Shown: positions 8,148 through 18,393 of the stretch, one piece after another
Numbering within the stretch: the stretch's first letter is position 1
How the letters are laid out: every line of letters starts with the position of its first letter
Origin: Streptomyces sp. NBC_00663
Lineage (GTDB): Bacteria > Actinomycetota > Actinomycetes > Streptomycetales > Streptomycetaceae
Length of the DNA stretch: 64,000 bases
Reading direction: 5' to 3'
NCBI RefSeq assembly: GCF_036226885.1
Contig: NZ_CP109027.1
Coordinates: 1,054,001 to 1,118,000 of the forward strand
Program-made: the position numbers and the translations under genes
The notes under the pieces: generated by a model
What the model saw: the letters and a program-made list of their open reading frames with translations, nothing else
What the model was told of the DNA's origin: nothing
Databases searched by the model: none

Positions 8148-8843
8148 CTACCGCCCCCGTACGAACAACCGCGCCAGTCGCTCCCCCGTGGCGACGGCGG
8201 CGGCGTGGTCCTCGATGGGTTTGACCTGGGTGTCCTTGAAGACGATGTAGGTGACCCCGGAGGGTGTGCCGCCGCCGCGCGGGTCGGGGCGGATGCCCAG
8301 GGCCTTGGCGCCGGCGTAGGAGGCCTCGCCGATGATGCCGCGGGGGCCGACGTCGCCGACGACCGCGTACTGCACCCGGTCCTTGTAGATCACCGCGGCG
8401 ACCGAGCCGCCCCGCACGCCGGCGGCGCGGTAGTCCCAGACGCGGCTCGGGGCGGGCACCACGATGTAGGGCAGGCGTTCGGCGCTCAGGTAGCGGCCGT
8501 CGGCCTGCTGGTAGGCGGTGGCGTCGGAGAACAGCGGGTCGGTGCGCCGGTTGCAGAGCCGGCCTGGCCGCCCGTCGCAGTCGATGTCCATGTCGGCCTT
8601 CCAGAACACGGCCTCGTCGGTGCCGCAGACCGGGACGGTGGCGGGCAGACCCTCGTCGGTGGCGTACCGGCCGCGGGAGACGGGGACACAGTCACGCACC
8701 CTGGCCAGCAGGTCGGCGGCGCGGACGTCGCCCTCGTGGCGCACGACCGGCTCCTGGTGGGCGACGGGCTCGGCGGCGGGTGACGTCGTCGGGGCGAGCA
8801 GGGCGACGCCTGCCGCGGCCAGCGTCAGCGACTGGACACGCAC
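8148..8843 (-). CDS. Secreted GH75 chitosanase
   Basis: A 231-residue exported endo-chitosanase that would hydrolyse beta-1,4 links in partially deacetylated chitosan. I chose GTG 8843: it starts a short signal peptide (RVQSLTLAAAGVALLAPTTSPAAE) and follows AGGAGAGGG at 10 bases. ATG 8876 is a weaker alternative without a ribosome site. GH75 hallmarks are AVFWKADMDIDCDG, GGSVAAVIYKDRVQYAVVGDVGP and IIGEASYAGAKALGI; two Cys pairs (DCVP, PVCG; DCDG, LCN) probably form disulfides. It is convergent with the SDR gene and divergent from the fibronectin-III lipoprotein, whose promoter carries a DasR-like site, suggesting an aminosugar-controlled pair. Confidence 0.87.
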   Translation of the reverse strand: MRVQSLTLAAAGVALLAPTTSPAAEPVAHQEPVVRHEGDVRAADLLARVRDCVPVSRGRYATDEGLPATVPVCGTDEAVFWKADMDIDCDGRPGRLCNRRTDPLFSDATAYQQADGRYLSAERLPYIVVPAPSRVWDYRAAGVRGGSVAAVIYKDRVQYAVVGDVGPRGIIGEASYAGAKALGIRPDPRGGGTPSGVTYIVFKDTQVKPIEDHAAAVATGERLARLFVRGR

Positions 8844-9233
8844 GATGAGGGACCCTCTCCTGGGGGACATTGACGCACACCCAGCCCAATCTGATGCCGC
8901 GTCGGCCACCCGGCCACCCTGAGGGGGCCGGACGGTGCACGGCCCCGTGGGCGAGCGTGTTTCCCCGAACGTCCGACAGGGGCCGGGCGCCTGAGCCTGC
9001 GTCGGCTCCGGCTGCCCGGCCGCCCGCGTCCGGCGCGGGGACAGCGACGACAGCGGCCCGCGCCAACAGCGTGAACTCCCGAGCCCTCGAAGGAAGTTCA
9101 CCATGAGGAGCTTCAGCATACGTAACCGTCCGGCGCGTTCACCAACGCCGCCCCTCTTGATGGGATCACGTCAGCAGCTGCATAGTGAGGGACGCTCTAT
9201 TGGTCCGGACCATTACCTCGGGGAGGCGGACTC
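8844..9233. other. 390-bp divergent intergenic region, no gene supported
   Basis: Between the GH75 chitosanase and the lipoprotein gene. It holds the operator-like palindrome at 9199-9214. An ATG at 9103 with an AAGGAAG site opens a short frame that runs into the lipoprotein gene in another frame; I do not accept it as a gene. Confidence 0.6.
9199..9214 (+). promoter_or_regulatory. DasR-like perfect palindrome upstream of the FN3 lipoprotein
   Basis: ATTGGTCCGGACCATT contains the perfect 12-bp palindrome TGGTCCGGACCA, 22 bases before the GTG. It matches the DasR element at 12 of 16 positions and resembles the TGGTCCAGACCT repeats of Streptomyces chitinase promoters. Confidence 0.6.
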
Positions 9234-10205
9234 GTGCGACGCGTTGCCGCTCTCTGCGGGGTGCTCCTGCTGCTGGCGGGCTGCGGCTGGAGCGGCGCCG
9301 ACGACGACGAGGGCCGGCTTCCCGGCGCCCCGGCGGGGGTCACCGCCGCGGCCGGCAGCGCGACCAGCGTGCACGTGATGTGGAGCGCGGTGACGGCCGA
9401 GGGCGGTGTCCGGGGCTACGAGGTGTATCGCGGCACCACCAAGGTGAAGGAGGTGCCGGGTTCCGAGCACATGGTGGACGTCTCCAGGCTCAGGCCGTCC
9501 ACCAGCTATGTGTTCACCGTGCGGGCCCGGGACACCGAGGGGCGTCTCGGTCCGCCCAGCCGTGAGGTCCGGGCGACCACACCGGCGGCCACCCGGGCGG
9601 ACGCCTCGGCGCCGACCCGCCCGGGGCGGGTGACGGGCCGGGCAGTCGGCGGCCGGTCGGTGCAGCTGTCGTGGTCCGCGGCCTCGGACGACGTGGGGGT
9701 GGTGTCGTACGACATCCAGCAGGGCGGCACGAAGATCCACAGCGTCGGCGGGAACCAGACGGCGACCGTGGTGACGGGGCTCCGCCCCGGTGTCCGCTAC
9801 TCCTTCACCGTGCGGGCCCGCGACGCCGCCGACAACGTCTCCCCCGCGAGCACCACCGTCCGCCTCACCACCGCGCCCGGCACCGACGACGGGCGCGGCA
9901 CGGCCCCCGCCGAGTTCCGCGCGGCGACCCGCCTGGCCGACGACGGGGCGTACTACTTCGACCTGTCCTGGGTGCCGCCACGCGTGGACGGCGTGGTCAC
10001 GGAGTACCGGATACGGCTGGACAGGCGGCAGGCCACCTCACTGGTCTACGGCGGCACCGCGCCCACCCGGCGGGCGACGTACAGCTTCTACGCGGGCCGG
10101 GACGGGGGCGTCACCCACCGGCTGCGGATCCGGGCGAGGCTGCCGGACGGGACCTGGGGCGGATGGTCGCCGGAGCGGACGGTCACGACCGGCGCGGCGC
10201 CCTGA
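9234..10205 (+). CDS. Lipoprotein with three fibronectin type III domains
   Basis: 323 residues. The N-terminus RRVAALCGVLLLLAGCGWSG is a lipoprotein signal with lipobox LAGC (Cys about 17), so the protein is anchored outside the membrane. Three FN3 modules follow: about 29-115 (PGAPAGVTAAAGS...SWSAV-like core, SYVFTVRARD), 125-215 (repeated RYSFTVRARDAADN) and 220-320 (more divergent, VTEYRIRLDRRQ). In Streptomyces FN3 modules usually accompany carbohydrate-active enzymes; here they stand alone, with no catalytic domain. GTG 9234 follows GGGGAGG. The operator at 9199 and the divergent chitosanase suggest a cell-surface adhesin or polysaccharide-capture role; this is inference. Confidence 0.85.
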   Translation: MRRVAALCGVLLLLAGCGWSGADDDEGRLPGAPAGVTAAAGSATSVHVMWSAVTAEGGVRGYEVYRGTTKVKEVPGSEHMVDVSRLRPSTSYVFTVRARDTEGRLGPPSREVRATTPAATRADASAPTRPGRVTGRAVGGRSVQLSWSAASDDVGVVSYDIQQGGTKIHSVGGNQTATVVTGLRPGVRYSFTVRARDAADNVSPASTTVRLTTAPGTDDGRGTAPAEFRAATRLADDGAYYFDLSWVPPRVDGVVTEYRIRLDRRQATSLVYGGTAPTRRATYSFYAGRDGGVTHRLRIRARLPDGTWGGWSPERTVTTGAAP

Positions 10206-10372
10206 GAACACCGCCGGCATGGGCCGGACGAAGGAATCCGTCACCTGCCCGGGGGCGGTCCAGGTGCGCGCCGGGCCGGGGGCACGTTGGCTGCCCCTGA
10301 GGCGCACGGGCCTTCCCCGATCCTCGGCGGCGCATGGGACGTACCGCCAACCGTGCCGCCGGAGGGCAGTCC

Positions 10373-10897
10373 ATGCGTACAAGTCAGTTTCTCCTCCGCT
10401 CCGGTCCGATCGCGGCCGCCGTCGCCGCGCTGGCCGCCACCCCAGCGGTCGCGGTCTCCGGCATCTCCGTGAGCACGACCGGGTCCACGGTCTCGGTGAC
10501 CACCAGCGCCTGCACCCAGGTCAACGGCAGCTGGGGCACCGCCTCGCTGCTCACCAGCAGCCAGGCGAGCTTCGCCCAGGGCCGTCAGGTGACGCTGTCG
10601 GGGACGACTTCCTTGCAGTCGGCCGCCTGGTCGAGCGTGAGCCCCGGGACGTACACGGTCGTCGTCATGTGCGCCGACAACTCCACGGCCGGCTCCCAGT
10701 CGGTCATCGTCTCGACGGCCTCCACGCCGACCATCTCCGCGACCGCCTCCCCGTCGCGCGGCGTCATGGGCGGGCTGGGCGGCGGCATCAAGGACTACGG
10801 TCCGCTCACCCTGGGCGCCGGTGCCGCGCTCGTCGGGATCGGCGGTATCGCGGCGGCCTGGTTCCTGCGCCGCCGCGCCAAGCCCTACCGGCTCTGA
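10373..10897 (+). CDS. Secreted, C-terminally membrane-anchored protein of unknown function
   Basis: 174 residues from ATG 10373, preceded by GGAGG. Signal peptide MRTSQFLLRSGPIAAAVAALA with cleavage near AVAVSG; a Ser/Thr-rich beta-type extracellular part with a Cys pair (SACTQVNG, VVMCADN); a low-complexity linker rich in S, T and P; and one C-terminal membrane helix (LGAGAALVGIGGIAAAWF) followed by RRRAKPYRL. This is the topology of small Streptomyces surface proteins, but there is no LPxTG or LAxTG sortase motif, so anchoring is by the helix. It overlaps the convergent PadR gene by 13 bases. Function not recognisable. Confidence 0.75.
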   Translation: MRTSQFLLRSGPIAAAVAALAATPAVAVSGISVSTTGSTVSVTTSACTQVNGSWGTASLLTSSQASFAQGRQVTLSGTTSLQSAAWSSVSPGTYTVVVMCADNSTAGSQSVIVSTASTPTISATASPSRGVMGGLGGGIKDYGPLTLGAGAALVGIGGIAAAWFLRRRAKPYRL

Positions 10898-11448
10898 GAC
10901 GGGTCGGGCAGCTCGGCGAACTCCTCCAGCGCGTGGGTGAGCCACCGTGTCCAGAAGGTCTCCAGATCGATCCCCGCCCGCAGGATCAGGTGCTGCAACC
11001 GGTCCTGCGGGCTGTCCCTGCCCGGCGGGAAGTCGCGCTGCTCGATCTCCTCGTACTCCGCCAACTGCCCCCGGTGCAGCTCCAGATGGCGGCGCAGATC
11101 GGCCTCGATGCCCTGGATGCCCTCGTTGCCCACCACGGCCGCCGCCCGCAGCCGCAGGAACAGCGTCTCGCGGTACGGCTTGGGGTCCTGGGACGCGGCC
11201 GTCCAGCGGGCCAGTTCGGCGCGGCCCGCGGGCAGGACCTCGTACGACTTCTTCTGCCCGCGGGCCGGCTGCTCCGACGGCAGCGCCCTGATGTGCCCCT
11301 CGGCCTCCAGTTTTCCCAGCTCGCGATAGATCTGCTGATGCGTCGCCGACCAGAAGTAGCCGATCGACCTGTCGAAACGCCGCGTCAGGTCGAGGCCTGA
11401 GGACGGCCTTTCCAGCAGGGCGGTCAGGATCGCGTGCGGGAGTGACAT
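10885..11448 (-). CDS. PadR-family transcriptional regulator
   Basis: 187 residues. MSLPHAILTALLERPSSGLDLTRRFDRSIGYFWSATHQQIYRELGKLEAEGHI is the PadR winged-helix signature, followed by a long C-terminal helix (Vir-like domain, FLRLRAAAVVGNEG) for dimerisation. The start lies 22 bases after the stop of the dienoyl-CoA-reductase-like gene on the same strand, so the two are probably co-transcribed and the regulator likely controls that enzyme. PadR proteins commonly sense phenolic or lipophilic compounds. No binding site was recognised. Confidence 0.9.
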   Translation of the reverse strand: MSLPHAILTALLERPSSGLDLTRRFDRSIGYFWSATHQQIYRELGKLEAEGHIRALPSEQPARGQKKSYEVLPAGRAELARWTAASQDPKPYRETLFLRLRAAAVVGNEGIQGIEADLRRHLELHRGQLAEYEEIEQRDFPPGRDSPQDRLQHLILRAGIDLETFWTRWLTHALEEFAELPDPSQSR

Positions 11449-11470
11449 GGAGTCATCCTAGGGACGGCCC

Positions 11471-13540
<2,070 letters not shown>

Positions 13541-13586
13541 TTATGCAACTAGTTGCAGAACCAGGCCGGGGGTGATGTGCCGCAGC

Positions 13587-13955
13587 TCACCTGCTCTCCA
13601 GCAGAACGTGCAGCTCCCGCTCCTGGTCCCCGGAGGCCGAGGAGAGGTCGCGCACCGCGAACAGGGAGTCGAGGGTGGAGCGCAGCCGCTCGATGGCCCA
13701 GTAGCCGCCCTGCGCGTCGGCCTCGACGGAGGACGAGAGCCGGGGCGGGGTCGCGCACTCGTGCGCGTCGGTGACCTCGAAGGTGCCGAGCCAGACCATC
13801 GGGCGGCTCTCGTGGAGCTGCTGGGGCACGTCCTCGGCGGACCGGTCGGACTCGAAGCACTCACAGAGCACGTCGAACACGATCCGGGCGTCCTCCTTGC
13901 TGCACCCGCTGATCTCCAGGGAGACGGGTTCCTCGTGCATGCGCACACGATCCAT
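13587..13955 (-). CDS. Conserved hypothetical protein
   Basis: 122 residues from ATG 13955, chosen because GAGGAG lies 8 bases upstream. The sequence begins MDRVRMHEEPVSLEISGCSK and contains GGYWAIERLRSTLDSLFAVRD; it has no signal peptide, membrane helix or recognised catalytic motif. I recall similar small acidic proteins in other Streptomyces, but cannot name a domain. It stands alone between fadH and the secreted protein at 14061, with about 100 bases on either side, so an operon partner is not evident. Confidence 0.65.
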   Translation of the reverse strand: MDRVRMHEEPVSLEISGCSKEDARIVFDVLCECFESDRSAEDVPQQLHESRPMVWLGTFEVTDAHECATPPRLSSSVEADAQGGYWAIERLRSTLDSLFAVRDLSSASGDQERELHVLLESR

Positions 13956-14060
13956 CGTGATCGCTCCTCTCATGGCGACGGCGCGGTCACACGAGTTCCC
14001 CCGTGAACCGCGCCACACCTTCAGAAAAGCACCACTGCCGGACCGGGACCAGTGGCGGCC

Positions 14061-14933
14061 TCAGTTCTTGGTGAAGCGGTACGTCTTGCTGTCGGTCAGC
14101 ACACAGAACCCGGGCGAGACCACGATCACCCGCAGGGTGCCGGTGCGCCGGTCGTAGTCGATGCCCTCGGCCTCGAACGTCCCCGAGCAGGAGCTGCGCA
14201 GCGGCAGCTGGCGGAGCGCGGTGACATGGCCGGTCACATCGGCCGTGCCGGGCTCGCCGGACAGGTCGATCCGCAGCAGCGGCTTGGTGATGCCGAAGAG
14301 GGTGCCCGCGGGGTCGTCCGAGGAGCAGAGCAACTGCGTCGCGGTCACGAAGTCGCAGCCCTGTACGTCGCGTACGGCGTGGTCGAGGGTGACGGTGGAC
14401 GCCTGCGGGAGGTTCGCCGAGGGCGAGGTGCTCGCGTTGACGCCGGGGGTCGGGAAGACGAGGAAGCGGGTCATCGTGCCGTACTCGCCGGACAGCATCC
14501 ACTGGCCCGACGGGGCGATGGCCACCCACGAGTTGTTGAGCGCCTCCCCGCTGCCGAGGGTGTGGACGTACTCCGACCATGTGCCGCCCGGGGACTGCAC
14601 CCGGTACATCTTCGCCGTGCCCGAGTCCGCCTGGTACGGCTCGATGTAGTAGCCGCCGTAGGAGGCGTCGGGGTCGCCGACGTGGTTCCAGCCGCGGCTG
14701 CTCACGCTCACCGGGATGGTGCCGATGCCCGTGTAGCGGTTGGCGCTGTTCGCGGGGACCTCGACCGAGGCCAGGCCCTGGCTCTCGGTCAGCGGGTCGG
14801 CACGGTCGGAGCCGACCTCCGTCCAGGTGTCGGCGGCCGTCGCGGGCGTGGCGGACGACAGGACGGCTGCGGTGGCGAGGGCGACGAGTCCGGTGAGGAC
14901 GGCGTGACGACGTTGCCGGGTGCGCAGGGGCAT
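14061..14933 (-). CDS. Secreted protein of unknown function
   Basis: 290 residues from ATG 14933 (GAGGAG nine bases upstream). MPLRTRQRRHAVLTGLVALATAAVLSSATPATAA is a clear Sec signal peptide. The mature part, TWTEVGSDRADPLTESQGLASVEVP onward, looks like a beta-rich, possibly propeller-like repeat protein: GTWSEYVHTL, GQWMLSGEYGTMTRFLVFPTPG and GTFEAEGIDYDRRTGTLRVIV resemble blades of SMP-30/NHL-like lactonases. No catalytic residues are assignable. The divergent neighbour is the PP2C phosphatase gene with a 246-base shared promoter region. I do not recognise a named family with confidence. Confidence 0.7.
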   Translation of the reverse strand: MPLRTRQRRHAVLTGLVALATAAVLSSATPATAADTWTEVGSDRADPLTESQGLASVEVPANSANRYTGIGTIPVSVSSRGWNHVGDPDASYGGYYIEPYQADSGTAKMYRVQSPGGTWSEYVHTLGSGEALNNSWVAIAPSGQWMLSGEYGTMTRFLVFPTPGVNASTSPSANLPQASTVTLDHAVRDVQGCDFVTATQLLCSSDDPAGTLFGITKPLLRIDLSGEPGTADVTGHVTALRQLPLRSSCSGTFEAEGIDYDRRTGTLRVIVVSPGFCVLTDSKTYRFTKN

Positions 14934-15179
14934 GGCGGGCGGCTCCTCGGAGGGGGGTGGACGGGCTCGGCGGACAGTGTGGCGGTCCCGTGTGGTCATG
15001 TACAGACCAATTCGGGAACGGGGAATCGAACTTCTGACCTCGCCGGACGCGCCGCGCCGTGTTGAGGGATGGTGGAGGAGGACGCCGATGGCGCCCCAGA
15101 GACGGTTGAACGCGGTAGAACAGGGGAGTCGGCACGGGGGACGACGTGCCGTGTGGACGGTCGAAGGACGGTGCGTGCG

Positions 15180-17261
15180 ATGAGTGCAGCCCGGTCTCCC
15201 GTCGCCGAGGGCGACGAACCGGTGCGCGGGGCGGTACGGCCCAGCGGGCTGCTCGATGTCCTGGGCGTGGCCTCGGTGGTGCTGGACTCCCAGGGCCGCA
15301 TCGTGCTGTGGAGCCCCCAGGCCGAGGAGCTGTTCGGCTACTCGGCGCGCGAGGCGCTCGGCGAGTACGCCGCCCGGATCATGGTCCACGAGCAGTACCT
15401 CGACCTCGTCGTGAAGCTCTTCGCCGACGTCATGGCCACCGGGCAGAGCTGGGCCGGCGCCTTCCCGATCCGACGCAAGGACGGCACCACCCGTCTGGTG
15501 GAGTTCCGCAACATGCGCCTCCTCGACGACCACGGGGACGTGTTCGCGCTCGGCCTCGCGGCCGACCAGTCCACCGTGCGCGGCCTGGAGCGGGACGTGG
15601 CGCTGTCGACCCGGGTGGTGGCGCACTCCCCCATCGGCCTCGCCGTCCTGGACACCGAGCTGCGGTACGTCTCCGTCAACCCGGCACTCGAACGGCTCAA
15701 CGGCATCCCGGCCGACGACCACCTCGGCCGGACCGTCCGCGAGGTCCTCCCCCACCTCGACGCCGACGCGCTGGAGGCCGCCGCACGCGAGGTCCTCAAG
15801 ACAGGCCGCCCGATCGTCGACCAGGAGACCGTCGGCCGTACCCCCGCCGACCCGGAGGAGGAGCACACCTGGTCGATCTCGCTGTACCGCCTGGAGGACG
15901 CGTCGGGCACCGTGCTGGGCGTGGCCGCCTCCGTCGTGGACGTCACCGAGCAGCACCGGGCCACCGTCGAGGCGGAGGCGGCGCGGCGGCGCCTGACCGT
16001 CATCGCGGATGCCTCCGCCCGGATCGGCACCACCCTGGAGCTGGACCGCACCGCCCGCGAGCTGGCCGATGTCGCCGTGCCTGAGCTCGCCGACATAGCC
16101 GCCGTGGATCTGCTGGAGGCGGTGGTCGACGGCAGACGCAGCAGCCTCGGCCCGAGCGAGCCGGCCGTGATCCGTGCCCTCGCCGTCAAAGCGGAGGAGG
16201 ACGACTCGGCCGCGCTGGGCGCGGCGGACCCGCCGGGGCAGGTCGCCCGGTACGGCCCGGACCGCCTGGTCACCGAGTGTGTGCGCACCGGCGATCCGGT
16301 GCTGGTCGCCGAGGTCCGAAAGGCCGACCTGCCGCGCATCGCCCGTTCCCCGGAAGCGGCCGAGCTGCTGGCCGGCGCGGGCGTGCACTCGTATCTGGCC
16401 GTGCCGTTGATCGCGCGCGGTGAGGTGCTCGGCGCCCTCGATCTCAAGCGCACCCGCAATCCGCTGCCGTTCAGCGAGGACGACGTGCTGCTGGCCCGGG
16501 AGCTGGCGGCGCGGGCGGCCGTGCAGATCGACAACGCCCGCTGGTACCAGAACGCCCGCGACACCGCGCTGACCCTCCAGCGCAGCCTGCTGCCCAGCCA
16601 TCCGCCGGTGACGGGCGGCCTGGAGGTCGCCTCCCGCTACCAGCCCGCCGGGGCCACGGCCGAGGTCGGCGGTGACTGGTTCGACGTGATCCCCCTCGAC
16701 GACAGCAAGACCGCGCTCGTCGTCGGCGACGTGATGGGCAGCGGCATCAACGCCGCCGCCACCATGGGCCGGCTGCGCACCGCGACCAACACCCTGGCCT
16801 CCCTCGACCTCGAACCGGCCCGTCTGCTGGAGCATCTGGACCGGATCACCCAGGACCTGGACCACTCCATCGCCACCTGTGTCTACGCCGTCCACGACCC
16901 GCGTCTGCGGCAGTGCCGGATCGCCAACGCCGGGCATCTGCCGCCGGTACGGCTGCGGGCCGGGCGCAAGCCGGAACTCCTCGAACTGCCCACCGGGGCG
17001 CCGCTGGGCGTGGGCGGGGTCGCCTTCTCCACCACGACCGTCGACCTCGACCCCGGCGACCGGCTGGTCCTCTACACGGACGGCCTCGTCGAGACCCGCC
17101 AACACCCGCTCGACGAACGCCTCGACGCGCTGCTGGAACTCCTCGACGGCCCCGACCGGGCCCTGGAGGAGGTCTGTGACCTCCTCGTCCGCACACTGCA
17201 CCAGCCGGACAACTCCGACGACGTGGCGCTGCTCATCGCCCGGGCGCAGACGCCGAGTTGA
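15180..17261 (+). CDS. PAS-PAS-GAF-PP2C (SpoIIE-type) serine phosphatase
   Basis: 693 residues from ATG 15180 (AAGGA upstream). Domains: PAS 1 (about 20-130, SVVLDSQGRIVLWSPQAEELFGYSAREALG), PAS 2 (about 145-265, ending VLGVAASVVDVTEQ), a coiled helix with RRRLTVIADASARIGTTLELDRTAREL, GAF (about 290-450, LAVPLIARGEVLGALDLKR) and PP2C (about 480-690, GGDWFDVIPLDDSKTALVVGDVMGSG, FTTTTVDL-type core, LYTDGLVETR, DDVALLIAR) with the metal-binding Asp residues kept. Such proteins dephosphorylate anti-anti-sigma factors and tune stress or developmental sigma factors. There is no HATPase kinase domain, no membrane segment and no neighbouring STAS gene, so the partner is elsewhere. Confidence 0.9.
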   Translation: MSAARSPVAEGDEPVRGAVRPSGLLDVLGVASVVLDSQGRIVLWSPQAEELFGYSAREALGEYAARIMVHEQYLDLVVKLFADVMATGQSWAGAFPIRRKDGTTRLVEFRNMRLLDDHGDVFALGLAADQSTVRGLERDVALSTRVVAHSPIGLAVLDTELRYVSVNPALERLNGIPADDHLGRTVREVLPHLDADALEAAAREVLKTGRPIVDQETVGRTPADPEEEHTWSISLYRLEDASGTVLGVAASVVDVTEQHRATVEAEAARRRLTVIADASARIGTTLELDRTARELADVAVPELADIAAVDLLEAVVDGRRSSLGPSEPAVIRALAVKAEEDDSAALGAADPPGQVARYGPDRLVTECVRTGDPVLVAEVRKADLPRIARSPEAAELLAGAGVHSYLAVPLIARGEVLGALDLKRTRNPLPFSEDDVLLARELAARAAVQIDNARWYQNARDTALTLQRSLLPSHPPVTGGLEVASRYQPAGATAEVGGDWFDVIPLDDSKTALVVGDVMGSGINAAATMGRLRTATNTLASLDLEPARLLEHLDRITQDLDHSIATCVYAVHDPRLRQCRIANAGHLPPVRLRAGRKPELLELPTGAPLGVGGVAFSTTTVDLDPGDRLVLYTDGLVETRQHPLDERLDALLELLDGPDRALEEVCDLLVRTLHQPDNSDDVALLIARAQTPS

Positions 17262-17423
17262 CGGTCCCGGCCGCGCACGCGGATTCGCAGGCAGGCATTA
17301 CCCGCTTCCTATCGGCCGAGCACCTCGGGCGGTGTCCTTCCTGATCCGGATCGTCCGTCATGGCTCGCGCCCACCGGCGTCCTCATGCCCTGCCTGGCTG
17401 TGAAGGACCTCGGCGCCGGGCCG

Positions 17424-18221
17424 CTATGACCTGACGCCGACCACCACGTTGGCGTACAGCTCCTCCGAGCCGAACAGACGCGTCGCCAGACCGCTGCGGG
17501 TGAAGGCGTCGACGGCCGCGGGGGCCTGGCGTTCGCTCGTCTCGACGAGCAGACAGCCGCCGGGGGCGAGCCATCGGGGCGCCTCGGCGGCCACCCGACG
17601 CAGCACGTCGAGGCCGTCCGAGCCGCCGTCCAGGGCGACCAGGGGTTCGTGGTCGCGGGCCTCCGCGGGGAGCAGTCCGACCTCCTCGGAGGGGACGTAC
17701 GGCACGTTCGCCGCGAGGATGTCCACGCGCCCGCGGAGCCGCTCCGGCAGCGCCTCGAAGAGGTCGCCCGCGTGGACGTGACCGTCGAAGGCGGCGACAT
17801 TGCGGCGGGCGCAGCGCACCGCGGCCGGGTCAATGTCGGCGGCGTGGAGTTCGGCGCCGGTGAGCGCGTCGGCCAGGGCCGCGCCGACAGCGCCCGAGCC
17901 GCAGCACAGGTCCACCACCACGGCGGCGTCGGGGGCGTGGACGAGGGCCTGCTCGACCAGGAACTCGGTGCGGCGCCGGGGGACGAAGACGCCGGGTTCG
18001 ACGGTGATGCGCAGACCGCGGAACTCGGCCCAGCCGACGACGAGTTCGAGGGGAACGCCGGTCGCGCGGCGGTCCACCATGGCCGCCAGTTCGTCCGGGG
18101 TGCGGGCGGTGGCGAGGATCAACTCCGCCTCGTCCTCGGCGAAGACACAGCCGGCGGAGCGCAGCGCGGCCACGACGGCGTCACGGGAGGCGGGAGTTGA
18201 GGGAGGGGAGGAGGGAAGCAT
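17424..18221 (-). CDS. PrmC/HemK-like N5-glutamine methyltransferase
   Basis: 265 residues. Class I SAM-dependent methyltransferase: VDLCCGSGAVGAALA around residue 105, AADIDPAAVRCARRN, and the catalytic loop NVPYVPSEEV, where PrmC proteins have NPPY. The change of the first Pro to Val is common in a Streptomyces paralogue annotated as putative N5-glutamine methyltransferase. The housekeeping prmC normally sits next to prfA, which is absent here, so this is probably a paralogue with another protein or small-molecule target. It is convergent with the phosphatase gene; 160 bases between them show no clear terminator. Confidence 0.8.
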   Translation of the reverse strand: MLPSSPPSTPASRDAVVAALRSAGCVFAEDEAELILATARTPDELAAMVDRRATGVPLELVVGWAEFRGLRITVEPGVFVPRRRTEFLVEQALVHAPDAAVVVDLCCGSGAVGAALADALTGAELHAADIDPAAVRCARRNVAAFDGHVHAGDLFEALPERLRGRVDILAANVPYVPSEEVGLLPAEARDHEPLVALDGGSDGLDVLRRVAAEAPRWLAPGGCLLVETSERQAPAAVDAFTRSGLATRLFGSEELYANVVVGVRS

Positions 18222-18393
18222 GGAAGCCGAGGGCCTTTCGGTAGCCGAAGGGCGCTCTCGCGGTCACCTGTTACCGGTGATCCGCGCCGACTCGGGGAGA
18301 GAGCACCCGACCTGACACAGCGGTAATGGGTCCCACCTCCTTGGTCCATCGGCCGGGACCGTCCTCGACCGGACGGTCACCTTACCCGAAGGA

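Noticed and set aside
9103..9378. Small gene starting at ATG 9103 with AAGGAAG
   Set aside because: It runs into the FN3 lipoprotein gene in another frame, covers the operator, and has no protein-like pattern.
14061..17201. Very long minus-strand frame (over 1000 codons) across the PP2C phosphatase gene
   Set aside because: The real minus-strand gene is only its last 290 codons with a signal peptide and ribosome site; the rest is antisense to a well-supported phosphatase.
17262..17423. Gene or terminator between the phosphatase and PrmC-like genes
   Set aside because: No frame with coding character and no stable perfect stem was seen.
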